A stretch of 64,000 nt of DNA from Arthrobacter sp. B1805 (GTDB lineage: Bacteria > Actinomycetota > Actinomycetes > Actinomycetales > Micrococcaceae). Positions within the stretch are counted from its first letter, which is position 1. Each line of letters begins with the position of its first letter. Both the position numbers and the translations under genes were made by a program. Positions 44,091-53,303 of the stretch are shown here, in pieces. The stretch is taken from positions 236,850 to 300,849 of the forward strand of contig NZ_PJIQ01000001.1 of assembly GCF_002929745.1 (NCBI RefSeq). The letters are read 5' to 3'. A model generated the notes under the pieces. The model was given only the letters and a program-made list of their open reading frames with translations. It searched no databases and was not told the DNA's origin.

Positions 44091-44474
44091 TCAGCCGGGC
44101 AGGAAGCCGAGGAGGACCCCGACGACGGTGCACGCGAGCCCGACGGCGGCGACGGCCCGCGTCCCCCGGTAGGGCGGCTGGAGGGACCAGTGGACGGGGC
44201 GGCGCGCGTGGTAGTAGATCGGGACCTCCTCGCCGGGCAAGGGCGCAGGGGTGGCGGCATGGTTCTTCCGACGTCGAACCTCGCTGGACCACAGCGCCTC
44301 GACGATGCGGTACCGGTGGTCGTGCCAGCGGAGGTAGGGATGGCCCTCGTGCTCGAAGGTGATCGCCTGGGTCCGGGTCCAGGAGCCGTAGACCAGCCGG
44401 ATCACCAGGGCGGCGATGAGCAGCCCCAGGCCAAGCGCTGTGAGGGTGGAGCTCACGATCTCGATCACGATCAT
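44091..44474 (-). CDS. DUF3592-like small membrane protein
   Basis: A 127-residue protein with N-terminal (about 5-29) and C-terminal (about 105-125) membrane helices flanking a beta domain with GHPYLRWHDHRYRIVEALW and LPGEEVPIYYHARRPVHWSLQ, the DUF3592 pattern GxxVxVYYxPxxP. The start is ATG 44474; longer upstream frames overlap the ATPase gene. Function unknown. Confidence 0.72.
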   Translation of the reverse strand: MIVIEIVSSTLTALGLGLLIAALVIRLVYGSWTRTQAITFEHEGHPYLRWHDHRYRIVEALWSSEVRRRKNHAATPAPLPGEEVPIYYHARRPVHWSLQPPYRGTRAVAAVGLACTVVGVLLGFLPG

Positions 44475-44514
44475 CGGGTGACCCCATTCGCCGGGTGCAG
44501 CTCCGGCGCTCCCG

Positions 44515-46173
44515 CTACCACCGGCGCTTGCGGCGGCTCGTTCCGAAGAGCCCCCGCGCCAGTTCCTTCCCGATGACGCCGGCGGCCCTGAGCGCGAGGT
44601 CGGCCATCTCATTGTTGTCCGCGCCGCGTCGCCGGTCCGCCGTGCTGGGGCGCTCGCTCCGGCCATTCCGGTCCTTCCGGTCGCTCCGGGAGGGCGGGGA
44701 AGGCACGCCAAGAATGTCCTCCTCGATACGGCGCGCTTCGGCGTCGCGCTCCTCGGGAACCGGGGCGGGGGCGGGCGCCGTCGTGCCGGCGGAGACCGGG
44801 CCTCGCGCTTCCGGGGATGCACGGCGCCCGGTGAGCTCCTCGTAGGCGGAGTGGCTGTCGATCGCCGTGCTGTATCGATCGAGGAGGGACGACGAGGCGA
44901 CGACGGGGGGGACTGTTCCTTCCGGTGCCCGCCCCATGGTGGACTCGGGGGAGCGAAGGCGAGTCCAGGCGACCGGAGTCGGGGCGCCACGCTCGTTCAT
45001 GACGGTCACGACCGCTTCGCCGATGCCCGCGGAGGTCAGGACCTCCTCGAGGTCGTAGGGGCTCTTGGGGAAGGTGGAGACGGTCGCGCGGAGGGCCTTG
45101 GCGTCGTCGGGCGTGAAGGCGCGCAGCGCGTGCTGCACCCTGTTGGCGAGCTGCCCCAGGACCTCGCCCGGAATGTCCTTCGGTGTCTGCGTGACGAAGA
45201 AGATACCGACGCCCTTGGACCTGATGAGCCGCACGGTCGCCTGGATGGACTCCCGGAAGGCCTTCGAGGATCCCGTGAACAGCAGGTGTGCCTCATCGAG
45301 GAAGAAGACGAGACGCGGTTTGTCGAGATCGCCGACCTCCGGCAGTTCGGCGAACAGGTCGGCGAGGAGCCACATCAGGAACGTGGAGAACAGCCGGGGC
45401 TTCTGCTGCACCGTGACGAGCTCGAGCGAGGTGATGATGCCGCGGCCGTCGGAGGCCGTCCTGAGCAGGTTCGCCGTGTCGAACTCCGGCTCGCCGAAGA
45501 AGGCATCCACACCCTGCGCCTCGAGGGTGACCAATTCGCGCAGGATGACGCCGGCCGTCGCCTTGGACAGGCCGCCGAGCTCCGCGAGCGCGTCCTTGCC
45601 CTCGTCGGAGGTGAGGAATCCGATCACTGCCCGCAGGTCGGCGAGGTTGTAGAGTTCCAATCCATTCTTGTCCGCATAGTGGAAGACGAGGTGGAGGCTC
45701 GATTCCTGCGTCTCGTTCAGGTCCATGACGCGGCTGAGCAGCAGGGGCCCGAACGAGGTGATGGTGGCACGCACCGGAATGCCGTCGCCGTCGCCGCCGA
45801 GAGTGAGGAACTCCACCGGGAAACCAGCCGGGGTCCAGTCCTGGCCGACGCCCGCGGTGCGCTCGGTCAGCCGCTCCGACGCCGTCCCCGGCGCGGTAAG
45901 CCCCGTGAGATCACCCTTGATGTCGGACAGGAAGACCGGGACTCCCTGCGCGGAGAGCTGCTCCGCCAGGACCTGCAGCGTCACGGTCTTGCCGGTACCG
46001 GTCGCACCCGCGATCAGCCCGTGGCGGTTCATCATCGCGAGGGGCAGGCGCACCTGCGCGTCGGTGTGCAGTGTTCCGTCCACGAGGGCCGCCCCGAGGT
46101 GGAGGGTGGGTCCGTCGAAGACGTATCCGGCAGTGATGTCGGCGACCTGGGCGGCGCCGTCGTGATCGACCAT
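44515..46173 (-). CDS. HerA-like/DUF853 ATPase
   Basis: A 552-residue P-loop ATPase of the HerA/FtsK superfamily, DUF853 type. Walker A GATGTGKT is at 56-63, followed by LSDIKGDLTGL. Walker B is LVFFLDEAHLLF near 290. FFVTQTPKDIPGEVLGQLANRVQHALRAFTPDDAKALRATVSTFP is family-diagnostic. A low-complexity Pro/Ala/Arg segment (about 445-520) precedes a short basic C-terminal helix (GVIGKELARGLFGTSRRKRRW). The role in cells is not established; relatives process or translocate DNA ends. It heads a three-gene operon with two membrane proteins. Confidence 0.9.
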   Translation of the reverse strand: MVDHDGAAQVADITAGYVFDGPTLHLGAALVDGTLHTDAQVRLPLAMMNRHGLIAGATGTGKTVTLQVLAEQLSAQGVPVFLSDIKGDLTGLTAPGTASERLTERTAGVGQDWTPAGFPVEFLTLGGDGDGIPVRATITSFGPLLLSRVMDLNETQESSLHLVFHYADKNGLELYNLADLRAVIGFLTSDEGKDALAELGGLSKATAGVILRELVTLEAQGVDAFFGEPEFDTANLLRTASDGRGIITSLELVTVQQKPRLFSTFLMWLLADLFAELPEVGDLDKPRLVFFLDEAHLLFTGSSKAFRESIQATVRLIRSKGVGIFFVTQTPKDIPGEVLGQLANRVQHALRAFTPDDAKALRATVSTFPKSPYDLEEVLTSAGIGEAVVTVMNERGAPTPVAWTRLRSPESTMGRAPEGTVPPVVASSSLLDRYSTAIDSHSAYEELTGRRASPEARGPVSAGTTAPAPAPVPEERDAEARRIEEDILGVPSPPSRSDRKDRNGRSERPSTADRRRGADNNEMADLALRAAGVIGKELARGLFGTSRRKRRW

Positions 46174-46191
46174 AGGGCCACACTACACAGC

Positions 46192-46221
46192 GGGACCGGC
46201 ACCCTCCTGGGTGCCGGTCCC
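46192..46221 (-). terminator. Terminator after the sugar ABC ATPase gene
   Basis: GGGACCGGCACCC and GGGTGCCGGTCCC form a perfect 13-bp stem around TCCT, beyond the stop of the minus-strand ATPase gene. Confidence 0.75.
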
Positions 46222-46263
46222 GTGCTGGATGTCCCGCCCGGAGGAGCGGGCACTGCCGTACCG

Positions 46264-47637
46264 TCAGCCGGCGGCGTGCTTCCCGCCGGCAGCAGTGGCT
46301 CCACCGGACGCGCCCGCCCCGGCGTCTACCGTGCCGGTGGCGACGCGGTTCGAGGTGCCGCTGCTGAAGCCGCTGCCGTTGCCGTTGCCGTCCAGGTCCG
46401 CCTGCTGGGCAGTCGCGATCTCCTCGGCGCGCTCCTCGTTGGCCTCCCGGGTGAGTTCGGCGCCCGCCTCGGCGTCGCGCGTGAGGTTCTCGCCCGACTC
46501 CGCGTCGAACAGGTGGAGCTTGCGCGTATCGAGCCAGAGCTCCGCCTCGCGGCCACCGCGGATACGGCTCGCTGCATCGAGGGTGACGACGACCTGCGGG
46601 CGGAGTTCGTCCGCGTCCATCTCCCGCGCCAGGTTGTCGAGGAGCTCGCGCATCTCCGGTGCGGGATCGAAGTTGATGTAGCCGTACTGCTCGTTGCCGA
46701 GCCATTCGGTGTGCGTCAGGGTCGCCGTGAAGGTCGATCCGTTCGAGCGCTTGTGGTCCTCCACCAGCTTCGCGTCCTCGAAGAACTCCGGGCGGACGCC
46801 GACCAGGACCACCTTCTTCCCCGAGGCCTTCCGCGCCTTGTCCGCCGGGATCTCGATGGCGCCGAGGGCCGTCTGCAGGACGTTGCCCTCCAGCGTCGCG
46901 GGCAGGAAGTTCATCGACGGCGAACCGATGAAGCCGGCGACGAAGAGGTTGACGGGCTGCTCGTAGAGCTCGCGGGGCGAGGCGATCTGCTGGAGCTCGC
47001 CCTTCTTCAGTACGGCCACGCGATCACCGAGGGTCATGGCTTCCGTCTGGTCGTGCGTGACGTAGATCGAGGTGACGCCGAGGCGGCGCTGCATCTGCGA
47101 GATCTCCGAGCGCATCTGGCCACGGAGCTTGGCGTCCAGGTTCGAGAGCGGCTCGTCGAAGAGGAACGCGTCGGCCTGGCGCACGATCGCGCGGCCCATG
47201 GCAACGCGCTGCCGCTGACCACCGGAGAGGTTGGCGGGCTTGCGCTGCAGGTGGTCCGTGAGCTCGAGCGTGGCGGCCGCCTCGGTGACCAGCTTGTTCA
47301 CCTGGTCCTCCGAGTGCTTGCCCTTGGCCAGGCGCAGCGGGAACGCGATGTTCTCGTACACGGTCAGGTGCGGGTACAGCGCGTAGTTCTGGAACACCAT
47401 CGCCAGGTTGCGGTCGCGGGGTGCCTTGTCATTCACGCGCTGGCCGTTGATCAGGAGGTCGCCGTCCGTGATGTCCTCCAGGCCCACGATCATGCGCAGG
47501 AGCGTGGACTTCCCGCAGCCGGACGGGCCGACGAGGATGATGAACTCGCCGTCCGCGATGTCGATGCTGACGTCGTTCACGGCGGGGAAACCGTCGCCGT
47601 ACTTCTTGACCAGGTGGTTGAGGGTGATTGAAGCCAT
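46264..47637 (-). CDS. sugC: Sugar ABC transporter ATPase (SugC/UgpC/MsmK type)
   Basis: A 457-residue ATPase. Walker A GPSGCGKST is at 37-45, LSGGQRQRV near 136, and FLFDEPLSNLDAKLR is the Walker B region; the C-terminal TOBE domain carries VGVRPEFFEDAKL. A tail of about 80 residues after KLHLFDAESGENLT is unusual: acidic, then Gly/Asn/Ser/Ala-rich (DLDGNGNGSGFSSGTSN). Homologues are usually about 360-390 residues. Gene order (binding protein, two permeases, ATPase) matches trehalose importer LpqY-SugABC. Confidence 0.92.
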   Translation of the reverse strand: MASITLNHLVKKYGDGFPAVNDVSIDIADGEFIILVGPSGCGKSTLLRMIVGLEDITDGDLLINGQRVNDKAPRDRNLAMVFQNYALYPHLTVYENIAFPLRLAKGKHSEDQVNKLVTEAAATLELTDHLQRKPANLSGGQRQRVAMGRAIVRQADAFLFDEPLSNLDAKLRGQMRSEISQMQRRLGVTSIYVTHDQTEAMTLGDRVAVLKKGELQQIASPRELYEQPVNLFVAGFIGSPSMNFLPATLEGNVLQTALGAIEIPADKARKASGKKVVLVGVRPEFFEDAKLVEDHKRSNGSTFTATLTHTEWLGNEQYGYINFDPAPEMRELLDNLAREMDADELRPQVVVTLDAASRIRGGREAELWLDTRKLHLFDAESGENLTRDAEAGAELTREANEERAEEIATAQQADLDGNGNGSGFSSGTSNRVATGTVDAGAGASGGATAAGGKHAAG

Positions 47638-47667
47638 GGTGCGGATCCTTTACTTGAACCGGGGGCG

Positions 47668-48516
47668 TTAGCCCTTGACGGCGCCCGAGGTCAGGCCTGA
47701 GACGATCTGGCGTTGGAAGAGCAGGACGAGGAGGACGATCGGGATGGTGACGATGATCGCGGCCGCCGAGATCGCCCCGGTGGGCGCTTCGAACTGCGAG
47801 GCACCCGTGAAGAACGCGAGCGCCGCGGGAACCGGCCGCGCCGCCTCGGTCGACGTGAGGGAGATGCCGTACACGAAGTCGTTCCATGCGATGAAGAAGG
47901 CGATGATCGCGGTGGTGAAGACCCCGGGAGCGGCCAGCGGCACGATCGCCTTCCGGAACGCCTGCCACGTCGTCGCCCCGTCGACCTGGGCGGCCTGCTC
48001 GAGCTCCCACGGGATCTGGCGGAAGAACGCCGCGAGGGTCCAGATGGAGATCGGGAGGGTGAGGGAGAGGTACGGGATGATGAGGCCGAGCCAGGTGTCG
48101 TAGAGGCCGATCGTGCGCCAGAGGTTGAACAGCGGCGTCACGATCGAGATGACCGGGAAGATCGAGACCGCCAGCGCGGTGGTCAGGACCAGTTTCTTGC
48201 CGGGGAAGTCGAGCCGGGCGATCGCATAGGCGCACAGCGTGGCCAGCACGACGGCGATGAACGTGGCGATCAGCGAGATGCCGATCGAGTTGCGCAGGGC
48301 CGAGAGGAACAGGCCCTGGGCGTCGCCGACCAGGATCTGCTCGTAGTTGCTCGTCGTGGCCGTGCCCGACGACGGCAGGAACTTGCCGCTCGTCAGGTCG
48401 CTCGGTGTCTTGAAGGAGGTGGCGAGGATCGAGACGACGGGGAACAGTGCGTAGATGAGGACGAGGACCGTTGCGACGGCCCACAGGACCTTGTTCCTGG
48501 TGCTGGTGTTCGTCAT
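47668..48516 (-). CDS. sugB: Sugar ABC transporter permease (MalG/SugB type)
   Basis: A 282-residue permease with six helices and the coupling motif [27 protein letters not shown] (EAAxxDGA loop) that contacts the ATPase. The N-terminus [37 protein letters not shown] is typical for MalG-like subunits. The ATG at 48516 overlaps the upstream permease stop (TAATG). Confidence 0.92.
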   Translation of the reverse strand: MTNTSTRNKVLWAVATVLVLIYALFPVVSILATSFKTPSDLTSGKFLPSSGTATTSNYEQILVGDAQGLFLSALRNSIGISLIATFIAVVLATLCAYAIARLDFPGKKLVLTTALAVSIFPVISIVTPLFNLWRTIGLYDTWLGLIIPYLSLTLPISIWTLAAFFRQIPWELEQAAQVDGATTWQAFRKAIVPLAAPGVFTTAIIAFFIAWNDFVYGISLTSTEAARPVPAALAFFTGASQFEAPTGAISAAAIIVTIPIVLLVLLFQRQIVSGLTSGAVKG

Positions 48517-49529
48517 TACTTTCCTCCCTGCGATCCGGCGAGATCGACTTTGAACAGCTTGATCGCCACGAAGCAGATCAGCAGGACGCACAGGAACAGG
48601 AGCACGGAGACGGCCGAGCCGAGGCCGATCTCGAGCCTGCTGATCGACTGGCGATAGGCGAGGAGCGACAGCACTTCGGTTCCGTAGGCGCCATTCGTCA
48701 TGATGAAGACGTTGTCGAAGATGCGGAAGGCGTCCAGTGCCCTGAAGAGGACGGCGACCATGATCGCCGCCTTCATGTTGGGGATGATGACCTTGCGCAT
48801 CTGCTCCCACCAGGTGGCGCCGTCGACCTTCGCCGCTTCGCTGAGTTCATCGGGCACCTGTGCGAGGCCCGCGAGCAGGAGCAGCGAGATGAACGGTGTG
48901 GTCTTCCAGATCTCCGAGGCCATGATGACGAAGAGGGCCGTGGGGCCCTGCGCGAACCAGTTCAGGTCCTCGTCGATCCCCGGGAGCCAGCTGAACCAGC
49001 TGTTGACGTACCCCGAGCTGATGTCGAACGCGTAGAACCACGCGAACGCCGACACCACGGTGATGATGCCGTACGGGACGAGGATCGCGGTGCGCAGCAG
49101 TCCGCGGACGGATTTCAGCGCCTTATGCATCACGAGGGCGAGGGCGAAACCGAGGACGAGTTCCACGGCCACGGTGACGATCGTGATGAGGACCGTCGTC
49201 CAGAGGTCCGACCACCACACAGGGTCGGAGAGGATCACGGCGTAGTTCCCGAGGCCGATGAACTCGCGCTCGCTGGGAGCGGTGAGGCGGAAGCGGAACA
49301 GCGATTCGTAGAGGGCCTGCAGGATCGGGTACAGGGTCACCAGCAGCATGATGATGAAGGCCGGACCGGCGAGGATCCAGCCGAGGCGACGCTCTGCCCG
49401 CGCCCGGTCGCTGTACTGCTTCGGTGCTTTCCTGGTCTTGCCGTTGGTTTTCTCGTTCGCTGCGTCGAGGCGCGGACCGGGTTCACCGGACGACGCCGTC
49501 GTCGTCCTGGCCGGAATGGCGGAGGTCAC
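48516..49529 (-). CDS. sugA: Sugar ABC transporter permease (MalF/SugA type)
   Basis: A 337-residue permease with a 45-residue cytosolic N-terminus, six helices and the EAA loop [27 protein letters not shown]. The GTG start at 49529 overlaps the binding protein stop (GTGA). Together with the MalG-type subunit it forms the membrane channel of the importer. Confidence 0.92.
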   Translation of the reverse strand: MTSAIPARTTTASSGEPGPRLDAANEKTNGKTRKAPKQYSDRARAERRLGWILAGPAFIIMLLVTLYPILQALYESLFRFRLTAPSEREFIGLGNYAVILSDPVWWSDLWTTVLITIVTVAVELVLGFALALVMHKALKSVRGLLRTAILVPYGIITVVSAFAWFYAFDISSGYVNSWFSWLPGIDEDLNWFAQGPTALFVIMASEIWKTTPFISLLLLAGLAQVPDELSEAAKVDGATWWEQMRKVIIPNMKAAIMVAVLFRALDAFRIFDNVFIMTNGAYGTEVLSLLAYRQSISRLEIGLGSAVSVLLFLCVLLICFVAIKLFKVDLAGSQGGK

Positions 49530-50842
49530 AGGAGTTGCTCCCCTCTGAGGACCGAAGTGATGAAGGTGCTCGAGGACCCCGGGGTGCTTTCGGGGTCGAC
49601 TGCGGCAGGTGGCGCCCAGGTCTGCTGGATGCCGGTGGAGACCTCGTTGTAGAACGGGGTCTGCGGACGGGGTGCTGCGAGCTGGAGCGAGTCCCTGATG
49701 GTCTCGGCCATCGGGAAGGACTCCTCGATACGGGGGTCCTCGTAGGCCTCCGTGTTGGACGGAGGGTTGCCGTTGGTCACGAAGTACTCCGACTGGTTCT
49801 CCACCGCGACGATGCACTCGATCGCCTCGTAGGCGAGTTCGGGATTGTCGCTTTCCGCGCCGACACCGAGGTTGATGCCACCGAGCGGGGGAGCGGACTC
49901 CTGGTCCTCGGTCATCCGGGGGAAGATGCCCCACCCGAGGTCGTCGAGGACCTCCTGGTCGAGCGTGCCGGCTTCGACGGCGGCCGTCGTGGCCGGCCAG
50001 ACGAACGGGTAGTTCACCATGAAGGAGCCCGAATCACCCTGGAAGGCGATGAGTGAGCCATTCTCGTCCTGGGTGGGCAGCCCCGGGCCGCCCAGCCCGT
50101 CCTTCCCGATCGTCGAGATGACCCGGGCGGCCTCGGCCCCGGCCTCGGAATCGAGGCCCAGCTCGATGGTGTCGGCCGTGGCCTCGGGGTCGACGATGAT
50201 CGATCCACCCGCCGATTCGACGAGCGCGTTCACCCAGACGGTCATCGACTCGGCCTGGGCGCCCTGGACGCCCAGCGCCTTCTCCTGGCTCTTGGCGGCT
50301 TCCATGATCTGGTCCCAGGTGACGGGCTTGGTCATGTCCAGGCCGGCTGCCTCGGCCACGGACTTCCGGTACCAGAGGATCTGCGTGTTGGCCCAGAAGG
50401 GAACAGTCACCAGTTCGTCCTTCCAGGTCGCGCCCGCGAGCGCGCCTTCGACGACGTTCTCCGAGGCGCTCTCCGCGAGCTCCTCGGGAACCGGCGCCAG
50501 GAAACCAGGCTCGGCCAGTTCGGGGATGAAGGGTGGATCGAGGCTCATGATGTCGAGCGAAGTGTCCCCTGCTGCGAGGCGGCGCGCGAGCTGCTCCCGC
50601 TGCGAAGCGGCATCACTCGGAAGGAGCGACGTCTCGATGCTGTAGCGCCCGCCGGACTCCTCGCTGCATTTCTGCGCGATGGCCGCCTGACCGCCGGCAT
50701 CCGGGTTGATGTACCAGGTCAGGCCGTTGTCCGCCTGCGCCGGTCCGCAACCACTCATGGCCAGCGTGCTCATCAGGACGCCGGCCAGCACGGCGGCTTT
50801 CGGACGGCTCCTCGCACTGCGTGTTCTTCGACTAGTCGGCAT
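49526..50842 (-). CDS. lpqY: LpqY-like sugar-binding lipoprotein
   Basis: A 438-residue substrate-binding protein. Lipobox LAMSGC gives a lipidated Cys32 after a basic signal peptide. Segments such as QLARRLAAGDTSLDIMSLDPPFIPELAEPGF, VWVNALVESAGGSII and TPFYNEVSTGIQQTWAPPAAVDPEST parallel mycobacterial LpqY, the trehalose-binding protein. Trehalose is therefore the likely substrate, but other alpha-glucosides are possible. The start at 50842 is chosen over 50911 because the signal peptide follows it directly. A 14-bp palindrome lies about 65 bases upstream. Confidence 0.82.
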   Translation of the reverse strand: MPTSRRTRSARSRPKAAVLAGVLMSTLAMSGCGPAQADNGLTWYINPDAGGQAAIAQKCSEESGGRYSIETSLLPSDAASQREQLARRLAAGDTSLDIMSLDPPFIPELAEPGFLAPVPEELAESASENVVEGALAGATWKDELVTVPFWANTQILWYRKSVAEAAGLDMTKPVTWDQIMEAAKSQEKALGVQGAQAESMTVWVNALVESAGGSIIVDPEATADTIELGLDSEAGAEAARVISTIGKDGLGGPGLPTQDENGSLIAFQGDSGSFMVNYPFVWPATTAAVEAGTLDQEVLDDLGWGIFPRMTEDQESAPPLGGINLGVGAESDNPELAYEAIECIVAVENQSEYFVTNGNPPSNTEAYEDPRIEESFPMAETIRDSLQLAAPRPQTPFYNEVSTGIQQTWAPPAAVDPESTPGSSSTFITSVLRGEQLL

Positions 50843-50905
50843 TCGTACCGAGCCTCCACATCCTCGTAGACAACCCGGCTGACGGTTCGATCGAATCGAC
50901 AGCCT

Positions 50906-50919
50906 AAGCAAGCTTGCTT
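50906..50919. promoter_or_regulatory. 14-bp perfect palindrome upstream of sugar importer
   Basis: AAGCAAGCTTGCTT is perfectly self-complementary and lies 64 bases before the lpqY-like start. LacI-family repressors commonly bind such palindromes at sugar operons, but no regulator gene is nearby. Confidence 0.45.
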
Positions 50920-51039
50920 TTTGACCCTAAGCCCTGCCGACCCAAACCGCTAGGCAGGGTGCTTACGATCCAGCAACGAGGAGGCAGCACGCCAGCAGTG
51001 CTAGGCGCGCCGGGCGCGGCAAGTGCGTCAGGCGCGGAC

Positions 51040-51160
51040 GGAAATCGCGGAGGGGAAGCGCGGAGGCAGCGCGGCCGGGGCAGGGAGGGGAGGCGCGGAG
51101 GGGAGGCGCGGAGGCAGGCGCGGCCCGGGCGCGGAAGTGCGGAGGGGAGGCGTCGGTGGA
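51040..51160. repeat. G/A-rich imperfect tandem repeats
   Basis: Units such as GCGGAGGGGAAGC, GCGGAGGCAGC and GCGGAGGGGAGGC recur several times, leaving the plus strand strongly purine-biased and rich in GGGG runs. Confidence 0.65.
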
Positions 51161-51168
51161 GACGCGCC

Positions 51169-51600
51169 TCAGGCGGAGACGGCGGAGTTGTCCAGCGCGA
51201 AGGGAGGGCGTTCGACGTCGCCCGCGATGGCCTCAGCGGGATCGGAGCCGAGCTCGACGATCCGGTTGTGGGCGTCGACATGGACGATGGTGGGCACGAA
51301 GGCCCGAGCCTCTTCCGTCGTCATCTGGGCGTAGGCGATCAGGATGACGAGGTCGCCGCGCTGCACGAGGTGCGCGGCCGCTCCGTTGATGCCGATGACA
51401 CCGGTTCCCCGCTCGCCGGCGATGGTGTAGGTCTCGAGCCGGGCCCCGTTGGTGATGTCCACGATCGAGACGAGTTCGCCGGGCAGGATGTCCGCGGCTT
51501 CGAGCAGATCGAGATCGACGGTGACGGAGCCGACGTAGTGCAGGTCGGCATGCGTCACCGTGGCGCGGTGGATCTTCGAAGTGAACATTGTGCGAATCAT
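51169..51600 (-). CDS. panD: Aspartate 1-decarboxylase
   Basis: A 143-residue PanD, which makes beta-alanine for pantothenate. [42 protein letters not shown] contains the self-processing site Gly24-Ser25 that yields the pyruvoyl group. Also present are [33 protein letters not shown] and [12 protein letters not shown], the conserved core. ATG 51600 (MIRTM) matches the usual actinobacterial N-terminus. No panB or panC gene is adjacent. Confidence 0.95.
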   Translation of the reverse strand: MIRTMFTSKIHRATVTHADLHYVGSVTVDLDLLEAADILPGELVSIVDITNGARLETYTIAGERGTGVIGINGAAAHLVQRGDLVILIAYAQMTTEEARAFVPTIVHVDAHNRIVELGSDPAEAIAGDVERPPFALDNSAVSA

Positions 51601-51694
51601 CGCCTCAAGGATACTGCCGATCACGGGGCTCGTACCCGGTGCGGAAGGTGTCCTTGCGCACACCGAGGCGATGAGGAACACCCCAGGCAAGTGC

Positions 51695-51768
51695 TGGAGC
51701 GGGCGACGGGAATCGAACCCGCGTATCGAGCTTGGGAAGCTAGCGCTCTACCATTGAGCTACGCCCGC
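51695..51768 (-). tRNA. tRNA-Gly (anticodon CCC)
   Basis: The minus strand folds as a tRNA: acceptor GCGGGCG/CGCCCGC, D arm GCTC/GAGC around AATGGTA, anticodon loop TTCCCAA, T arm with GGTTCGATTCCC, and encoded CCA at the 3' end. The loop places CCC at positions 34-36, reading glycine codon GGG. The anticodon stem CTAGC/GCTCG has one mismatch. It is the only tRNA seen in the window. Confidence 0.88.
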
Positions 51769-51794
51769 GCGGCAGTTGAAACCGCTCCATCACC

Positions 51795-52187
51795 TTACAA
51801 CAGTTCTCCGGGCTTCCCGGATTCGGCGTCCTTCGACCGCGAGTCCGCCGTCCCGGCACCCTTGGCGCGCTCTATCAGTTCGCGCCACGGCTCCTCGAGT
51901 CGGCCCTCCGGAAGATGGACCTCCGTGTAGCCGATAGCGATCCGGTAGGTGAAGCGGTCGCGCTGCTGACCGGGAGCCGGTGGCCCGGGAACGTCGGCCG
52001 AGCCCTGGTGGGCCGCGGGTTCGTCCGCTGCAGCTCCGCCTGTTGCAGTTCCGCCTGTTGCAGTTCCGCCTGCTTCGGCCTCCGCCAGTGGCAGCCACCG
52101 CTGCTCCGCCTCCGTCCGGCTCACCTCGAGGCTCCAGGTGCGGGAGAGCCCGGCGAATCCGCCAGTCCGCGTGATCTCGATCCTCAC
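51795..52187 (-). CDS. Emfourin-like protealysin inhibitor
   Basis: A 130-residue protein. [21 protein letters not shown] at the N-terminus and DRFTYRIAIGYTEVHLPEGRLEEPWRELIERAK near the C-terminus match the emfourin family, small inhibitors of protealysin-like M4 peptidases. A central insert (about 37-68) is Gly/Ala/Thr-rich and includes a 15-base tandem repeat (52031-52075). The GTG start overlaps the peptidase stop (GTGA), coupling the two and supporting inhibitor function. No signal peptide is seen. Confidence 0.8.
   Translation of the reverse strand: MRIEITRTGGFAGLSRTWSLEVSRTEAEQRWLPLAEAEAGGTATGGTATGGAAADEPAAHQGSADVPGPPAPGQQRDRFTYRIAIGYTEVHLPEGRLEEPWRELIERAKGAGTADSRSKDAESGKPGELL
52031..52075. 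repeat. Three 15-bp tandem repeats inside the inhibitor gene
   Basis: Units CAGCTCCGCCTGTTG, CAGTTCCGCCTGTTG and CAGTTCCGCCTGCTT lie head to tail and encode repeated GGTAT-like pentapeptides without breaking the frame. Confidence 0.8.
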
Positions 52188-53233
52188 CGCAGCACCCCTA
52201 CCTGCGACCATGCTCCGGACACGGCGTCGGCCTCGCGGCTCCCGGTTCCGAAGCGCCTGGCAGCGGCCTCGGTCGTGGCTGTCGCGAAGGTCGGGAAATC
52301 GCAGTCGGGCGGGATGCTGCCGCTCAGCACGGCGTCGTACCAGACGCGGCCCGCCCCCTCCCAGGCGCGACCCCCCAGCGTGGTCGCCGCGAGGTAGAAG
52401 GCATGGTTCGGGATGCCGGAGTTGATGTGGACTCCGCCGTTGTCCGACGCCGTCTGCACATAGTCCGCCATGACTGCGGGCTGGGGATCCTTGCCGAGGA
52501 CGTCGTCGTCGTAGGCCGTACCCGGCGCCTTGAGGGACCGCAGTGCCGTCCCTTCCACCTGCTGCGTGAAGATCCCGGCTCCCACGAGCCAGGACGCCGT
52601 GTCGGCGTCCTGCCCGAGGTTCCGCTGCTCCACGAGGACCCCGAAGACGTCGGAGAGCGATTCGTTGAGCGCGCCGGACTGGCCCTGGTAGACGAGGTTG
52701 GTGGAGTACTGCGTGAAGCCATGGGTGAGCTCGTGGCTGATCACGGTCAGCGATGCGGTGAACCGGCCGAAGATCTCGCCGTCCCCGTCCCCGAAGACCA
52801 TGCGCTCGCCGTCCCAGAAGGCATTGTCGTAATTCGTCCCGTAGTGGACCGTGGCCTCGAGGGGCTTGCCCGCTCCGTCGATCGACGAGCGGCCGTACTC
52901 CTCGCTGAAGAGCTGGTACGTGGACCCGAGCCCGTCGTAGGCCTCGTCCGCCGCGGGATCGCCGGTCGCGAACGCGCCCTCGCCCCGTACGAGCCGCCCG
53001 GGTAACTCCTCCTGGCCGCCGGCGTCGTAGATCCTCCGGGTGAGCGTCCCGGCGATCGCCGTTCCCCGACGGACGGGAGCCCGTAGTGCCTCCGAGCGGA
53101 CCTGCAGGAGGGGATCGAGTTCCTGCAGCGCGTGTCGTGCCGCCCTGGCCGCCACCGAGAGGCGCGGATCCCTGAGGGCGGCGAGACGGGTGAGCAGGTG
53201 CGGTGGGACGATGCTGCAGTGGATGCGCTGCAT
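52184..53233 (-). CDS. Protealysin-like M4 metallopeptidase
   Basis: A 349-residue thermolysin-family protease. Zinc site HELTH (167-171) with third ligand Glu191 in [12 protein letters not shown]; catalytic His269 in [15 protein letters not shown]. The short precursor region (residues 1-50) carries PPHLL, as in protealysin-type precursors, and there is no signal peptide, also typical of that group. The start at 53233 is set by AGGAGG six bases upstream. The stop overlaps the emfourin-like inhibitor gene. Confidence 0.92.
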   Translation of the reverse strand: MQRIHCSIVPPHLLTRLAALRDPRLSVAARAARHALQELDPLLQVRSEALRAPVRRGTAIAGTLTRRIYDAGGQEELPGRLVRGEGAFATGDPAADEAYDGLGSTYQLFSEEYGRSSIDGAGKPLEATVHYGTNYDNAFWDGERMVFGDGDGEIFGRFTASLTVISHELTHGFTQYSTNLVYQGQSGALNESLSDVFGVLVEQRNLGQDADTASWLVGAGIFTQQVEGTALRSLKAPGTAYDDDVLGKDPQPAVMADYVQTASDNGGVHINSGIPNHAFYLAATTLGGRAWEGAGRVWYDAVLSGSIPPDCDFPTFATATTEAAARRFGTGSREADAVSGAWSQVGVLR

Positions 53234-53303
53234 GAAGACCTCCTTGGATTGGTCCCAACGTAGACCTGAGAACCGACATTCCGCGGCACGTAGTCTTGGC
53301 CGC

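Larger units (their letters stand above)
50843..51168. other. Intergenic region with palindrome and purine-rich repeats
   Basis: No gene is seen. Next to lpqY it holds the importer promoter with palindromes at 50906-50919 and TTCGATCGAA near 50887. The rest (51040-51160) is a run of imperfect GCGGAGGGGAGGC-like units before the panD stop. Confidence 0.55.

Noticed and set aside
44851..47631. A 926-codon plus-strand open frame across the HerA-like and SugC genes
   Set aside because: It is the antisense shadow of two clearly recognised minus-strand genes; long antisense frames are common at this GC content and it has no domain.
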